DNA from: Mesorhizobium_G sp049840935
Lineage (GTDB): Bacteria; Pseudomonadota; Alphaproteobacteria; Rhizobiales; Rhizobiaceae
Length of the DNA stretch: 64,000 bases
Reading direction: 5' to 3'
Assembly: GCA_049840935.1 (NCBI GenBank)
Contig: JASGJA010000004.1
Location: 124,001-188,000, forward strand
The notes beneath the pieces were generated by a model. The model had not been told where the DNA came from and made no database searches. It worked only from the letters and a program-made list of their open reading frames with translations. The position numbers and the translations under genes are program-made. Positions 8,646-17,732 of the stretch are shown in pieces. Every line of letters starts with the position of its first letter. The stretch's first letter is position 1.

Positions 8646-9263
8646 TTAGCGAGAATAAAACTCGACCACCAGATTCGGTTCCATCTGGACTGCGAAAGGC
8701 ACGTCCGAGAGACCCGGTACACGACGATAGGTCGCGACCATCTTGTTGTGATCAACTTCGATGTAATCCGGAACGTCACGCTCTGCGAGCTGAATAGCTT
8801 CCAGAACCAGCACGAGCTGCTTGGACTTTTCGCGCACTTCGATCACGTCGCCCGGCTTGCAGCGATACGAACCAATGTTGGTGCGCTTGCCGTTCACGTT
8901 GATGTGGCCATGATTGATGAACTGGCGTGCCGCGAAGATGGTTGGCACGAACTTCGCGCGATAGACGACAGCGTCAAGGCGCGATTCCAGCAGACCAATC
9001 AGGTTTTCGGAAGTATCGCCACGACGACGGTTGGCTTCCTCATAAATCTTGCGGAACTGCTTTTCCGAAACGTCGCCATAGTGGCCCTTCAGCTTCTGCT
9101 TTGCGCGAAGCTGCAGACCGAAATCGGACAGCTTACCCTTGCGGCGCTGACCGTGCTGGCCGGGACCATATTCACGACGGTTTACTGGGGACTTAGGACG
9201 GCCCCAGATGTTTTCGCCAAGACGGCGATCAATTTTATACTTTGCCGATTCGCGTTTGCTCAT
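8646..9263 (-). CDS. rpsD: 30S ribosomal protein S4
   Basis: Protein of 205 residues starting at the ATG at 9263, with AAAGGGA nine bases upstream. S4 is a primary 16S rRNA binder that nucleates assembly of the 30S body. It begins MSKRESAKYKIDRRLGENIW, and carries the alphaproteobacterial S4 pattern GRPKSPVNRREYGPGQHG. The S4 RNA-binding domain lies near residues 94-155 (LESRLDAVVYRAKFVPTIFA, then QFINHGHINVNGKRTNIGSY). It is a single-gene unit with its own terminator (8598-8615) and a leader hairpin (9288-9308). Confidence 0.97.
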   Translation of the reverse strand: MSKRESAKYKIDRRLGENIWGRPKSPVNRREYGPGQHGQRRKGKLSDFGLQLRAKQKLKGHYGDVSEKQFRKIYEEANRRRGDTSENLIGLLESRLDAVVYRAKFVPTIFAARQFINHGHINVNGKRTNIGSYRCKPGDVIEVREKSKQLVLVLEAIQLAERDVPDYIEVDHNKMVATYRRVPGLSDVPFAVQMEPNLVVEFYSR

Positions 9264-9287
9264 CGCATTCCCTTTCAAAACGTTGCG

Positions 9288-9308
9288 CCCGGAACTTCAC
9301 GTTCCGGG
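9288..9308 (-). promoter_or_regulatory. Hairpin in the rpsD leader
   Basis: CCCGGAAC at 9301-9308 (minus-strand reading) pairs perfectly with GTTCCGGG at 9288-9295 around a five-base loop. It lies 24 bases upstream of the S4 start codon, just before CAACGTTTTGAAAGGG. It could be an attenuator or a binding site for S4 itself; no function is established. Confidence 0.45.
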
Positions 9309-9451
9309 TGAAGGAAACGCGCCCTCCTCTGGCTTCCGTTTTCGAAACCTGACAGGATTTCCCACAACGCTGCGGGCAATCCACGGGACACGTCAATGAT
9401 CTCAGGGCATATTTCCGGCAATCGTGTCAGGCCCTGAACCGACAAAAGCCA

Positions 9452-9475
9452 GCGCCGGGTATTTCGACCCGGCGC
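9452..9475 (-). terminator. Terminator of the DUF3008 gene
   Basis: GCGCCGGGT (9452-9460) and ACCCGGCGC (9467-9475) form a perfect nine-pair stem with a six-base loop. On the minus strand it is followed by TGGCTTTTGTC, 40 bases after the DUF3008 stop codon. Confidence 0.7.
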
Positions 9476-9515
9476 GGCGTGGACATAGGAGAAAGCACGG
9501 CAAAAGTCAAACCAG

Positions 9516-9701
9516 CTAGCTGGCTTTCTTTTTGGGCAATCCCTTGCGCTCGGTTTCCGCAAATTCCTCAAGCTGCTCTTCGTTCATGGAATCGTACATT
9601 TCCTTGGACGCGCCTTTGAGTTCGCTCTTTTTCGTTTCACCGCGCTTTGCCGAGAGTGCAGCGCCTGCGGCTTTTTGCTGTGCTTGTGATTTTGCGGGCA
9701 T
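9516..9701 (-). CDS. DUF3008 family small protein
   Basis: Sixty-one residues from the ATG at 9701, preceded by a strong AGGAGG. The sequence MPAKSQAQQKAAGAALSAKR, then KEMYDSM and a final GLPKKKAS, is the near-invariant pattern of DUF3008, a family of small soluble proteins of unknown function in proteobacteria. It is highly charged, with no signal peptide or membrane segment. Some small proteins of this sort are stress-induced in rhizobia, but I know of no proof for this one. It has its own terminator at 9452-9475. Confidence 0.85.
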   Translation of the reverse strand: MPAKSQAQQKAAGAALSAKRGETKKSELKGASKEMYDSMNEEQLEEFAETERKGLPKKKAS

Positions 9702-9755
9702 GGAAGCCTCCTGTCGTTGATGAAATCTCAACGCAGGCGGGCAATCGCTGTTCCG

Positions 9756-10556
9756 TCAGCTTACAGAAAGTCCAAAACCCTGCATCAGGCGACGCGTGGC
9801 GAAATCCACGCTTCCAGAACTGAACACCGCAATATCGTGCATATCCTTCGGCGGCGCAGCGTGCTCGCCGGGGTTTACCTCGCCCAGAAGCGAAAGCGTG
9901 CGCCGAGCTATCGCCTCGCTGGAATCAATCCAGTCCACCGGCCACGGCGCCATTTTGCGCATACGATTTATGAGAAACGGGTAGTGCGTGCAGGCAAGCA
10001 CTACGATGTCAGTCCGCTGTCCGTCCTTTTCGACAAAGCACGGCTCTATCTCGGCGCGAACGGCTTCCTCATCGACGAAACCTTCACGCATATAAATTTC
10101 CGCCAGACGCGCGAGTTGCGTGCTGCCAACCAGCCGTACATGACATTGCCCCGCCCATTTGCCAATCAAATCACGCGTGTATTGACGCTTTACGGTGCCG
10201 GGCGTCGCGAGCACCGACACGAGGCCGGAGCGGGTGCGCTCCGCTGCGGGCTTGATGGCAGGAACGGTGCCTACAAATGGCGTTTCAGGATAGGCCTCGC
10301 GCAGATCGGTGAGCGAAAGCGTCGAAGCCGTGTTGCACGGAATGACCGCAATCTGCGGCCGATAGCGCTTTATAAGGTCGCCGAAAAGCGAAACGACACG
10401 CTCATTCAGCGCGGGTTCTTCCCAATCACCATAGGGAAATGCGGCGTCGTCAGCGAAATAAACAAATCGCCTGTCAGGCATGAGCACGCGCGCCTCGCGC
10501 AGGACCGTGAGCCCGCCCACGCCTGAGTCGAACATCAAAACTGGGCGGTTAGCCAT
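9756..10556 (-). CDS. murI: Glutamate racemase
   Basis: Protein of 266 residues that makes D-glutamate for peptidoglycan. Both catalytic cysteines are present: Cys74 in VIPCNTAST and Cys189 in VVLACTHYPF, along with the N-terminal FDSGVGGLTVLRE motif carrying Asp10-Ser11. Length is normal. The start lies inside the 3' end of the upstream methyltransferase gene (22-base overlap), so the two are probably cotranscribed and translationally coupled. No obvious UgpC or other fusion domain is present. Confidence 0.96.
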   Translation of the reverse strand: MANRPVLMFDSGVGGLTVLREARVLMPDRRFVYFADDAAFPYGDWEEPALNERVVSLFGDLIKRYRPQIAVIPCNTASTLSLTDLREAYPETPFVGTVPAIKPAAERTRSGLVSVLATPGTVKRQYTRDLIGKWAGQCHVRLVGSTQLARLAEIYMREGFVDEEAVRAEIEPCFVEKDGQRTDIVVLACTHYPFLINRMRKMAPWPVDWIDSSEAIARRTLSLLGEVNPGEHAAPPKDMHDIAVFSSGSVDFATRRLMQGFGLSVS

Positions 10557-11443
10557 GTTTGACGCCTCGTCTTAGCCATTGCTTCCTTGCCGCGCTCCGA
10601 AAGAGGTGCCGCCCCTTCCTCGCCGTGAGCAGCGCGGTCGACTAGTTCCTTGCGTTCGGGATAGCCGCTGCCGCGTGGTTGCTTGGGCGAGAAATAATCG
10701 AGTGACGACAGCACGCCGCGCAGCACCTTCAACTCTGCTTCCGCGAAGCCGGGACGGGTCAGCACAGAGCGCAGATTGTCGACCATCTTAGGTTTCTTGG
10801 CTGCCGGCCGAAAATAGCCGCGCGCCTGCAATGCGGATTCGAGATGCTCAAAAAAACTATGCAGTTGCACCTTGGACGCGGGTTCCATATCCGGCCCGCG
10901 AAACGCCGTATCAGTCTCGGATGCGAGGCCAGACTTCATCCACTCATAAGACATCAGCAGTACCGCCTGCGCGATGTTCAGCGACGCAAAAGCCGGATTG
11001 ACCGGAAAGGTGACAATCTCGTCAGCCAGCCCGACTTCTTCATTGAACAGACCGAATTTTTCACGCCCGAAGAGAATGCCGATCTTCTCGCCATCGTTAT
11101 AACGGGTTCGCAGGGTGCGTGCTGCCTCAACCGGCCCGCGCACCTGCTTGAAGCCATCGCGCTCACGCGCCGTCGTCGCGAAAACGAAATTGAGATCGGC
11201 AACGGCTTCGGCAAGCATTTCATACACAGCCACGCCATCAATGACGTGATCTGCCTTACTGGCCGCCGCGCGCGCACGCTCGTTCGGCCAGCCATCGCGT
11301 GGCTTGACGAGACGCAGTTCCGACAGCCCAAAATTCGCCATGGCACGCGCCACCATGCCGATATTCTCACCAAGCTGCGGCTCGACAAGAATAACAGCCG
11401 GCCCGCCGGTAATCATGGGTCTATCGCTATCAGTTCCTGCCAT
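10535..11443 (-). CDS. trmJ: TrmJ-type SpoU-family RNA methyltransferase
   Basis: About 302 residues from the ATG at 11443 (MAGTDSDRPMI); in-frame ATGs at 11464 and 11491 are alternatives and no ribosome binding site decides. The N-terminal half is a knotted SPOUT methyltransferase: PAVILVEPQLGENIGMVARA (motif 1), ILFGREKFGLFNEEVGLAD (motif 2) and NPAFASLNIAQAVLLMSYEW (motif 3). TrmJ 2'-O-methylates tRNA position 32; the alphaproteobacterial relatives have a longer helical C-terminus like this one (to GKEAMAKTRRQTWLTAQF). It overlaps murI by 22 bases and lies divergent from icd. Confidence 0.87.
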   Translation of the reverse strand: MAGTDSDRPMITGGPAVILVEPQLGENIGMVARAMANFGLSELRLVKPRDGWPNERARAAASKADHVIDGVAVYEMLAEAVADLNFVFATTARERDGFKQVRGPVEAARTLRTRYNDGEKIGILFGREKFGLFNEEVGLADEIVTFPVNPAFASLNIAQAVLLMSYEWMKSGLASETDTAFRGPDMEPASKVQLHSFFEHLESALQARGYFRPAAKKPKMVDNLRSVLTRPGFAEAELKVLRGVLSSLDYFSPKQPRGSGYPERKELVDRAAHGEEGAAPLSERGKEAMAKTRRQTWLTAQF

Positions 11444-11621
11444 TTGCTTGCGGTGCCTGTTCATTGCGGCGATTGCTGGGTCGGATGCCATATTCGCGCG
11501 GCAAATTGAAGGGGCTCGACACTTTGTCGTAGACTGCGGCTCGCCATTTGCGCGCGCCGGACCGCTTTGCTATAGGCCACTCACACATCCAATTCGCGCG
11601 TTTTCACACGAGGCTCTATTT

Positions 11622-12833
11622 ATGTCGAAGATCAAGGTGGCAAATCCCGTTGTCGAGCTAGACGGGGATGAGATGACTCGCATCATCTGGCAACTCATCA
11701 AGGACAAGTTGATCCACCCCTATCTCGACGTAAATCTGGACTATTATGACCTCGGCATGGAGCATCGCGACGCGACCAACGATCAGGTCACCATCGATGC
11801 GGCGAACGCGATCAAAAAGTATGGCGTCGGCGTCAAGTGCGCGACCATTACACCGGACGAGGCGCGCGTTGAAGAATTCGGCCTCAAGAAAATGTGGAAG
11901 TCGCCGAACGGCACGATCCGCAACATTCTGGGCGGCGTGATTTTCCGCGAACCTATCATCATGAAGAACGTGCCACGCTTGGTGCCTGGCTGGACCAAGC
12001 CGATCATCGTTGGGCGTCACGCATTCGGCGACCAGTATAAGGCGACGGACTTCCGCTATCCCGGCAAGGGCAAGCTGACGATCAAGTTCGTCGGTGATGA
12101 CGGCACGGTGATCGAACATGACGTATATGACGCGCCTAGTTCCGGCGTGGCGATGGCGATGTATAACGTCGATGAGTCGATCCGCGAATTCGCTCGCGCC
12201 TCGCTGAACTACGGCCTGCTGCGCGGATATCCGGTCTATCTGTCCACCAAGAACACGATCCTCAAGGCCTATGACGGTCGCTTCAAGGACATCTTCCAGG
12301 AAGTATATGAGAAGGAATTCGAGGCCGAATTCAAGGCGCGCAAGATCTGGTATGAGCATCGCCTGATCGACGACATGGTTGCTTCGAGCCTGAAATGGTC
12401 GGGCGGTTATGTATGGGCCTGCAAGAACTATGACGGCGACGTGCAGTCCGACACGGTGGCGCAGGGCTTCGGCTCGCTCGGCCTGATGACATCGGTTCTC
12501 ATGACGCCGGACGGCAAGACTGTCGAGGCCGAAGCCGCGCACGGCACGGTCACGCGTCACTATCGCCAGCATCAGAAGGGCGAGGAAACGTCGACCAACT
12601 CCATCGCATCCATCTTCGCATGGACGCGCGGGCTGGCTCATCGCGCCAAGCTGGACGACAATGCCCAGTTGAAGAAGTTCGCAGAAACGCTGGAAAAGGT
12701 CTGCGTACAGACGGTTGAATCCGGCTTCATGACCAAGGATTTGTCGCTGCTGATCGGTCCCGATCAGCCTTGGCTCTCCACCACGGGCTTCCTCGACAAG
12801 ATCGACGAGAATTTGCAAAAGGCGATGGCGTAA
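11622..12833 (+). CDS. icd: NADP-dependent isocitrate dehydrogenase
   Basis: Protein of 403 residues starting at the ATG at 11622 (MSKIKVANPVVELDGDEMTR); the open frame extends far upstream, but that part is the antisense of the trmJ start. It is of the eukaryote-like homodimeric type II class common in rhizobia. Substrate-binding signature KSPNGTIRNILGG (Ser and Asn contacting isocitrate), metal-site region WYEHRLIDDMVASSLKWSGG and the nucleotide region LMTSVLMTPDGKTVEAEAAHGTVTRH are all intact. The reaction converts isocitrate to 2-oxoglutarate in the TCA cycle. A terminator follows at 12855-12884. Confidence 0.97.
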   Translation: MSKIKVANPVVELDGDEMTRIIWQLIKDKLIHPYLDVNLDYYDLGMEHRDATNDQVTIDAANAIKKYGVGVKCATITPDEARVEEFGLKKMWKSPNGTIRNILGGVIFREPIIMKNVPRLVPGWTKPIIVGRHAFGDQYKATDFRYPGKGKLTIKFVGDDGTVIEHDVYDAPSSGVAMAMYNVDESIREFARASLNYGLLRGYPVYLSTKNTILKAYDGRFKDIFQEVYEKEFEAEFKARKIWYEHRLIDDMVASSLKWSGGYVWACKNYDGDVQSDTVAQGFGSLGLMTSVLMTPDGKTVEAEAAHGTVTRHYRQHQKGEETSTNSIASIFAWTRGLAHRAKLDDNAQLKKFAETLEKVCVQTVESGFMTKDLSLLIGPDQPWLSTTGFLDKIDENLQKAMA

Positions 12834-12854
12834 CAGTCAGTCTCCGCAGAAAAG

Positions 12855-12884
12855 AAAAGGCGCGCTCAACGGTGCGCCTTTTTG
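12855..12884 (+). terminator. Rho-independent terminator of icd
   Basis: AAAAGGCGC (12855-12863) pairs with GCGCCTTTTT (from 12874) around a loop of about ten bases, giving a stem running straight into a five-T tract, 22 bases after the icd stop. The A-rich left arm means it could also end alaS transcription from the other side. Confidence 0.75.
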
Positions 12885-12920
12885 TTTTGGGTGGTATTTC
12901 GAGAGCAGACCCTCGTCCGC

Positions 12921-15581
12921 CTACGCCGCGAGAGCTGCCTTCACCGCTGCAATTGCATCGGCTGCCTTGGATGCATCGGGTCCACCCGCCTGCGCCATAT
13001 CCGGTCGACCACCGCCGCCCTGCCCGCCGAGGGCGGCAGAGGCAACACGCACCAGATCAACTGCGCTGAAACGCGTGGTCAAATCGTCTGTGACGCCCAC
13101 GACAACGCTCGCCTTCCCATCGGCATCACCGACCAGAACGACCACACCGGAGCCGAGCGATTTCTTGCCTTCATCGGCCAGCGACTTGAGATCTTTTGGC
13201 GCAACGCCGGACACTGATTTGCCAAGGAAACCCACGCCAGCAACCTGCTCTGTCTCGCCGCCGCCATCGGCTTTGGCCGATCCGCCCATAGCGAGTTTCT
13301 TGCGCGCGTCGGTCAATTCCCGTTCCAGCTTCTTGCGCTCATCCAGCAAAGACTCGACGCGAGCCAACACATCAGCGGGCGCAACCTTCAACGCAGAAGC
13401 GACAGCCTTCAGGCGCTGATCCTGCTCGTCCAGATGCTTGCGCGCGGCAATACCGGTAAGCGCTTCGACGCGTCGCACACCAGCAGCAACCGCGCCCTCA
13501 CTCACAATGCGCACCAAGCCGATATCTCCGGTCGCAGAAACATGCGTGCCACCGCAAAGCTCTACAGAATAAGGCCGGTTCGCCTTTTCGCCATGCAAGC
13601 CAGTGCCCATTGAAACGACACGCACCTCGTCGCCATACTTTTCGCCGAAGAGCGCCATCGCGCCCTCTGCAATCGCGTCATCGACGCTCATCAAGCGCGT
13701 TGTGACAGGGGCGTTCTGCACAATGATTTCGTTTGCAAGCTCCTCGACGCGCTCAAGCTCCTCGTGGCTGATGGGCTTGGGATGTGAGAAGTCGAAGCGC
13801 AGACGATCCGGCGCAACCAGCGAACCCTTTTGCGCAACATGGGTGCCGAGAACTTCACGCAGACCTTCGTGCAACAAATGGGTCGCAGAATGATTTGCTC
13901 GCAAACGCGTGCGTCGCTCATGCGCAACATTAAGCTCAACGGCTGCACCGACCTTGATGCTGCCCTTGGAAACTGTGCCGATATGCACAAACAACCCATC
14001 AGCTTTCTTTTGGGTGTCGGTAACTGTGAAGGTAAAGCCATCGCCGGAGATCGTGCCGGTATCACCCATCTGGCCGCCAGACTCGCCGTAAAATGGCGTC
14101 TGGTTTACGATGATTGAAGCCTTGTCACCATCACCAGCCTGCGCGACCTCTTTGCCATCCTGAACGATGGCCAGCACAACGCCCTCTGCCTTTTCGGTAT
14201 CGTAGCCGAGAAATTCCGTTGCGCCGAGCTTTTCACGCAGCGCAAACCAGATCGTTTCCGTCGCAGCCTCGCCGGAGCCAGCCCAATTCGCGCGCGCCTC
14301 CGCCTTCTGGCGCTCCATTGCATCCTGAAAGCCGTCGAGGTTGACGGAGATATTGCGCTGGCGCAGCGCGTCCTGCGTCAGATCGAGCGGAAATCCGTAA
14401 GTGTCATACAGCTTGAACGCGGTTTCGCCATCCAGCATGTCGCCCGATTTCAGCGAGGCGGTTGCGTCTTCCAGCAAATTGAGTCCGCGAGCGAGCGTTT
14501 TACGGAAGCGCAATTCCTCAAGCTTTAGGGTTTCAGTAATGAGGGCCTCGCCGCGGCCGAGTTCTGGGTATGCCTGCCCCATTTCGCGCACCAGTGCCGG
14601 GACCAGTCTCCACATCACCGGTTCGGACGCGCCAAGAAGCTGCGCGTGACGCATCGCGCGGCGCATGATCCGGCGCAGCACGTAGCCCCTGCCCTCATTG
14701 GATGGCAGCACACCATCCGCAATGAGGAAGCACGATGAACGCAGATGGTCCGCAATCACACGGAACGATGCAACGGTTTCCGCATCGGGGCCACGACCGA
14801 GCGCAGATGAAGTTGCCTCGATCAAATGCCTGAAAAGGTCGGTCTCGAATACGCTTTCGACGCCTTGCAGGATCGAAGCCATGCGCTCAAGGCCCATGCC
14901 AGTATCGATGGATGGGCGCGGCAAGCTGATCCGCTCTTCCTTCGTGACCTGCTCATATTGCATGAACACGAGGTTCCAGAACTCAAGGAAGCGGTCGCCA
15001 TCTTCTTCCGGGCTTCCGGGAGGCCCACCCCAGATATGCTCGCCACGGTCGATGAAAATCTCCGAACACGGGCCGCATGGACCGGTATCGCCCATCGCCC
15101 AGAAATTGTCGGAAGTGGGAATTCGGATAATGCGATCATCCGAGAAGCCCGCGATCTTCTTCCAGTATTCGGCTGCTTCGTCGTCCGTATGGTAGACAGT
15201 GACGAGCAGCTTATCCTTCGGTAGACCGAAATCCTTGGTTATGAGGTTCCAGGCGAATTCGATGGCGTTTTCCTTGAAATAATCGCCGAACGAAAAATTG
15301 CCCAGCATTTCAAAGAAGGTCAGGTGGCGCGCGGTATAGCCGACATTGTCCAGGTCATTGTGCTTGCCGCCAGCGCGCACGCTTTTCTGCGCGGTCGCAG
15401 CGCGCGTATACGGCCGCTTCTCAAGACCCGTAAACACGTTCTTGAACTGTACCATGCCAGCATTGGTGAACATCAGGGTCGGATCGTTTCGCGGCACCAG
15501 TGGACTGGACGCCACAACCTCGTGACCGTTCTTACGGAAATAATCGAGGAACGTTGACCTGATCTCGTTGACGCCGCTCAT
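12921..15581 (-). CDS. alaS: Alanyl-tRNA synthetase
   Basis: Protein of 886 residues charging tRNA-Ala. The class II catalytic core covers about the first 450 residues (PLVPRNDPTLMFTNAGMVQF; GDTGPCGPCSE). The editing domain has the zinc motif HSATHLLHEGLRE and, downstream, ELCGGTHVSATGDIG. The C-terminal DHHA1 domain ends in GGQGGGGRPDMAQAGG. AAGGTCAG precedes the ATG. The gene stops with TAG, which shows that TAG terminates translation in this organism. It converges with icd and lies downstream of the broken CapD-type gene, from which a terminator (15602-15619) separates it. Confidence 0.97.
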   Translation of the reverse strand: MSGVNEIRSTFLDYFRKNGHEVVASSPLVPRNDPTLMFTNAGMVQFKNVFTGLEKRPYTRAATAQKSVRAGGKHNDLDNVGYTARHLTFFEMLGNFSFGDYFKENAIEFAWNLITKDFGLPKDKLLVTVYHTDDEAAEYWKKIAGFSDDRIIRIPTSDNFWAMGDTGPCGPCSEIFIDRGEHIWGGPPGSPEEDGDRFLEFWNLVFMQYEQVTKEERISLPRPSIDTGMGLERMASILQGVESVFETDLFRHLIEATSSALGRGPDAETVASFRVIADHLRSSCFLIADGVLPSNEGRGYVLRRIMRRAMRHAQLLGASEPVMWRLVPALVREMGQAYPELGRGEALITETLKLEELRFRKTLARGLNLLEDATASLKSGDMLDGETAFKLYDTYGFPLDLTQDALRQRNISVNLDGFQDAMERQKAEARANWAGSGEAATETIWFALREKLGATEFLGYDTEKAEGVVLAIVQDGKEVAQAGDGDKASIIVNQTPFYGESGGQMGDTGTISGDGFTFTVTDTQKKADGLFVHIGTVSKGSIKVGAAVELNVAHERRTRLRANHSATHLLHEGLREVLGTHVAQKGSLVAPDRLRFDFSHPKPISHEELERVEELANEIIVQNAPVTTRLMSVDDAIAEGAMALFGEKYGDEVRVVSMGTGLHGEKANRPYSVELCGGTHVSATGDIGLVRIVSEGAVAAGVRRVEALTGIAARKHLDEQDQRLKAVASALKVAPADVLARVESLLDERKKLERELTDARKKLAMGGSAKADGGGETEQVAGVGFLGKSVSGVAPKDLKSLADEGKKSLGSGVVVLVGDADGKASVVVGVTDDLTTRFSAVDLVRVASAALGGQGGGGRPDMAQAGGPDASKAADAIAAVKAALAA

Positions 15582-15601
15582 GCACTGACCTTCATGAAAA
15601 A

Positions 15602-15619
15602 CCGCCGGCGAACCGGCGG
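15602..15619 (-). terminator. Terminator between the CapD-type gene and alaS
   Basis: CCGCCGG (15602-15608) and CCGGCGG (15613-15619) pair perfectly around a four-base loop. On the minus strand the stem is followed by TTTTTC, so it would end transcription of the CapD-type gene just before alaS. Confidence 0.8.
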
Positions 15620-15661
15620 GAAAACTCGACGGTGCTTCTTAGCTGCCGGAAATTTAACTGT

Positions 15662-17635
15662 CTAGGAAATCGCTTGGTCTTGTTCGGCTTCTGCTCGAGA
15701 TAGTGAGCGCTTTTCAGCTTCATCAGATGCGGCACGCTCGTTGCGCGTAAACTCCGGCACAATGTGATGCAGGATCATCAATGCCCGCTCACGATCTTCG
15801 CGCGCAACAGCGCCTTCAATCTCGGCCACGGATTTATTCAGCAAAACATGGTCGATCATGCGCGGCGAAGCGACGAAATAGCCGTCGTGCGCGGTGTCCT
15901 CACGCACTTCCGACTTGTCGAACAATTCCTCATAGAGCTTTTCACCCGGTCGCAGGCCGGAGAAAACAATGTCCACGTCAGTATAAGGCTTGAAGCCCGC
16001 AAGCTAAATCATCCGCTCTGCAAGATGCAGAATGCGAACCGGCTTGCCCATATCCAGTACCATGATCTTGCCGCGCTCATTCGCACGATGCATGGCATGG
16101 GAAGACGCATTCAGCACGAGCCGGACGGCTTCCGGAATGGTCATGAAAAAGCGAATGATATCCGGATGGGTAACCGTAACCGGCCCACCAGCCGCAATCT
16201 GTTCCTTAAAGCGCGGCACGACCGAGCCGTTGGAACCAAGAACATTGCCGAACCGCACGGTCTTGAAGCTGGTCGCGTCCGAGGAAACATCCAGCGCCTG
16301 ACAATAGGACTCCGCCGAACGCTTGGTCGCGCCCATAACGTTAGTCGGGTTCACCGCCTTGTCGGTAGAGATCATGACAAAGGACAGAGCGCTGTTTAAA
16401 AGCGCCGCGTCGGCCACGTTACGCGTACCGAGAAGATTGGTCTTTATCGCTTCAAGAGGGTTCGATTCAACCAACGGAACGTGTTTCAGCGCCGCCGCGT
16501 GGAACACAAGCTGAGGTTTGAACTCCTCAAATATCTGGTTGACGCGAGCACGGTCGCGCACATCGAGAATACGCGCCACGAGCGCAAGCTGGGGATGACG
16601 ATCCCGCAATTCCGTATCCAGATTATACAGCAGGAACTCGGAATTATCGGTGACAATCAGCTTTTGCGGGCCGAGCATCGCGATCTGCCGGCAAAGTTCC
16701 GAACCAATCGATCCGCCCGCTCCCGTAACCAACACGACGCGGCGATTGATCATGGACGACACGCCCTGCAAATCGGTTTTGATTTCCGGCCGCCCAAGCA
16801 AGTCGCCGAGTTCAATCTCCTTCGGTTCCAGCAATTGATCGGTCGTTAGAAGCGTGGCCGAGGTTCGATCCGGCAATCGCAACACTTTCAACCCGGCAGC
16901 GGTGCCCGCCTCCACGATTTCCCCAAGCCTTTTACGCGAAAGGTTTGGATCGGTAATGATAAGCTCAGAAGCTGGCTTGCGGCGGGATTTAAGCAGCGCC
17001 TGTACAGCTTCCAGATCATTCAAGCGCCCACGAACTTTAACGCCTTGAACGATTCGGCCCTTGGCGAAGAGGCTATCGTCAACGATGGCGGCTACTTCAA
17101 AACTGCCGTTCCCCTGCCGCCGAACAGAGCGGATAAAACTGTCTGCCTCGTCGTTCATCCCGTAAAGGATAACGCGACGCGAAGTCTGTCTGGCGCGCTT
17201 GTTCGCCCGCGATCCAAGCCCGCGTTCAAGCATCAACCGATAGGCAAAGCGTGAACCAACCATGCCCCCGATCATAAATAGGGTCGTGAGCACAGGAACC
17301 GAGCGCGGCGTATTCTGACCGCGAGAAACGAGAAAAGCGCCGACGGTGTATATGGCCACGGCGACGACGACTGCCTTGATGATCTCCAGCACGTCGGGAG
17401 CCGACACATAGCGCCATGACGTTCGGTTGACGCGGAAAACGTAGATACAAACAACGCTAAGCGCGACAAAGGCAGCGATCTTCTGGGGAAGATGCTAAAT
17501 CCACGACAAATAATTCGTATTGTAGGCAACAGCAAACGCCGCCACGAAAGCGACGAGAGCGACGAGAAGATCGTGCGCAAAGCTGATGTAAGGAAGCCAG
17601 CCCTTTTGCCGTACGAATTGGTAGAGGTTCCGCAT
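15662..17635 (-). pseudogene. FlaA1/CapD-type nucleoside-diphosphate-sugar dehydratase, interrupted by two in-frame TAG codons
   Basis: The full frame runs from the ATG at 17635 (MRNLYQFVRQKGWLPYIS) to TAG at 15662, 657 codons, the usual length of membrane-anchored UDP-sugar 4,6-dehydratases/epimerases. The N-terminus has several membrane helices, then a CoA-binding-like domain. Next comes an SDR domain with VVLVTGAGGSIGSELCRQIA, the HAAALKHVPLVE stretch and a MISTDKAVNPTNVMGATKR active-site region. Two TAG codons interrupt it at 17495-17497 (after NTNYLSWI) and 16007-16009 or so (after AERMI). The frame resumes at once after each, and glutamine (CAG) is the likely original codon at both. The enzyme would supply sugars for surface polysaccharides. 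Real inactivation, suppression or sequence error remain possible. Confidence 0.85.
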
Positions 17636-17732
17636 TACCTTGCCTATTGATCTGGCGGCCCCTTTATACGCCGATAATTCCTACAACAACATGCGCAGGT
17701 ATCACAGGCTGCGACCAATCGTCAGAGCGCAA

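Noticed and set aside
8571..9311. A 246-residue plus-strand open frame antisense to rpsD
   Set aside because: Shadow of the S4 gene; no domain and no ribosome binding site.
11658..12818. A 386-residue minus-strand open frame antisense to icd
   Set aside because: It mirrors the codon pattern of icd, has no recognisable domain, and icd is unmistakable.
15662..17635. Genome-wide recoding of TAG to glutamine
   Set aside because: TAG ends alaS, radC, dctM and the DHA2 MFS gene at exactly the expected places, so it is a normal stop here; any readthrough would have to be specific to this gene.
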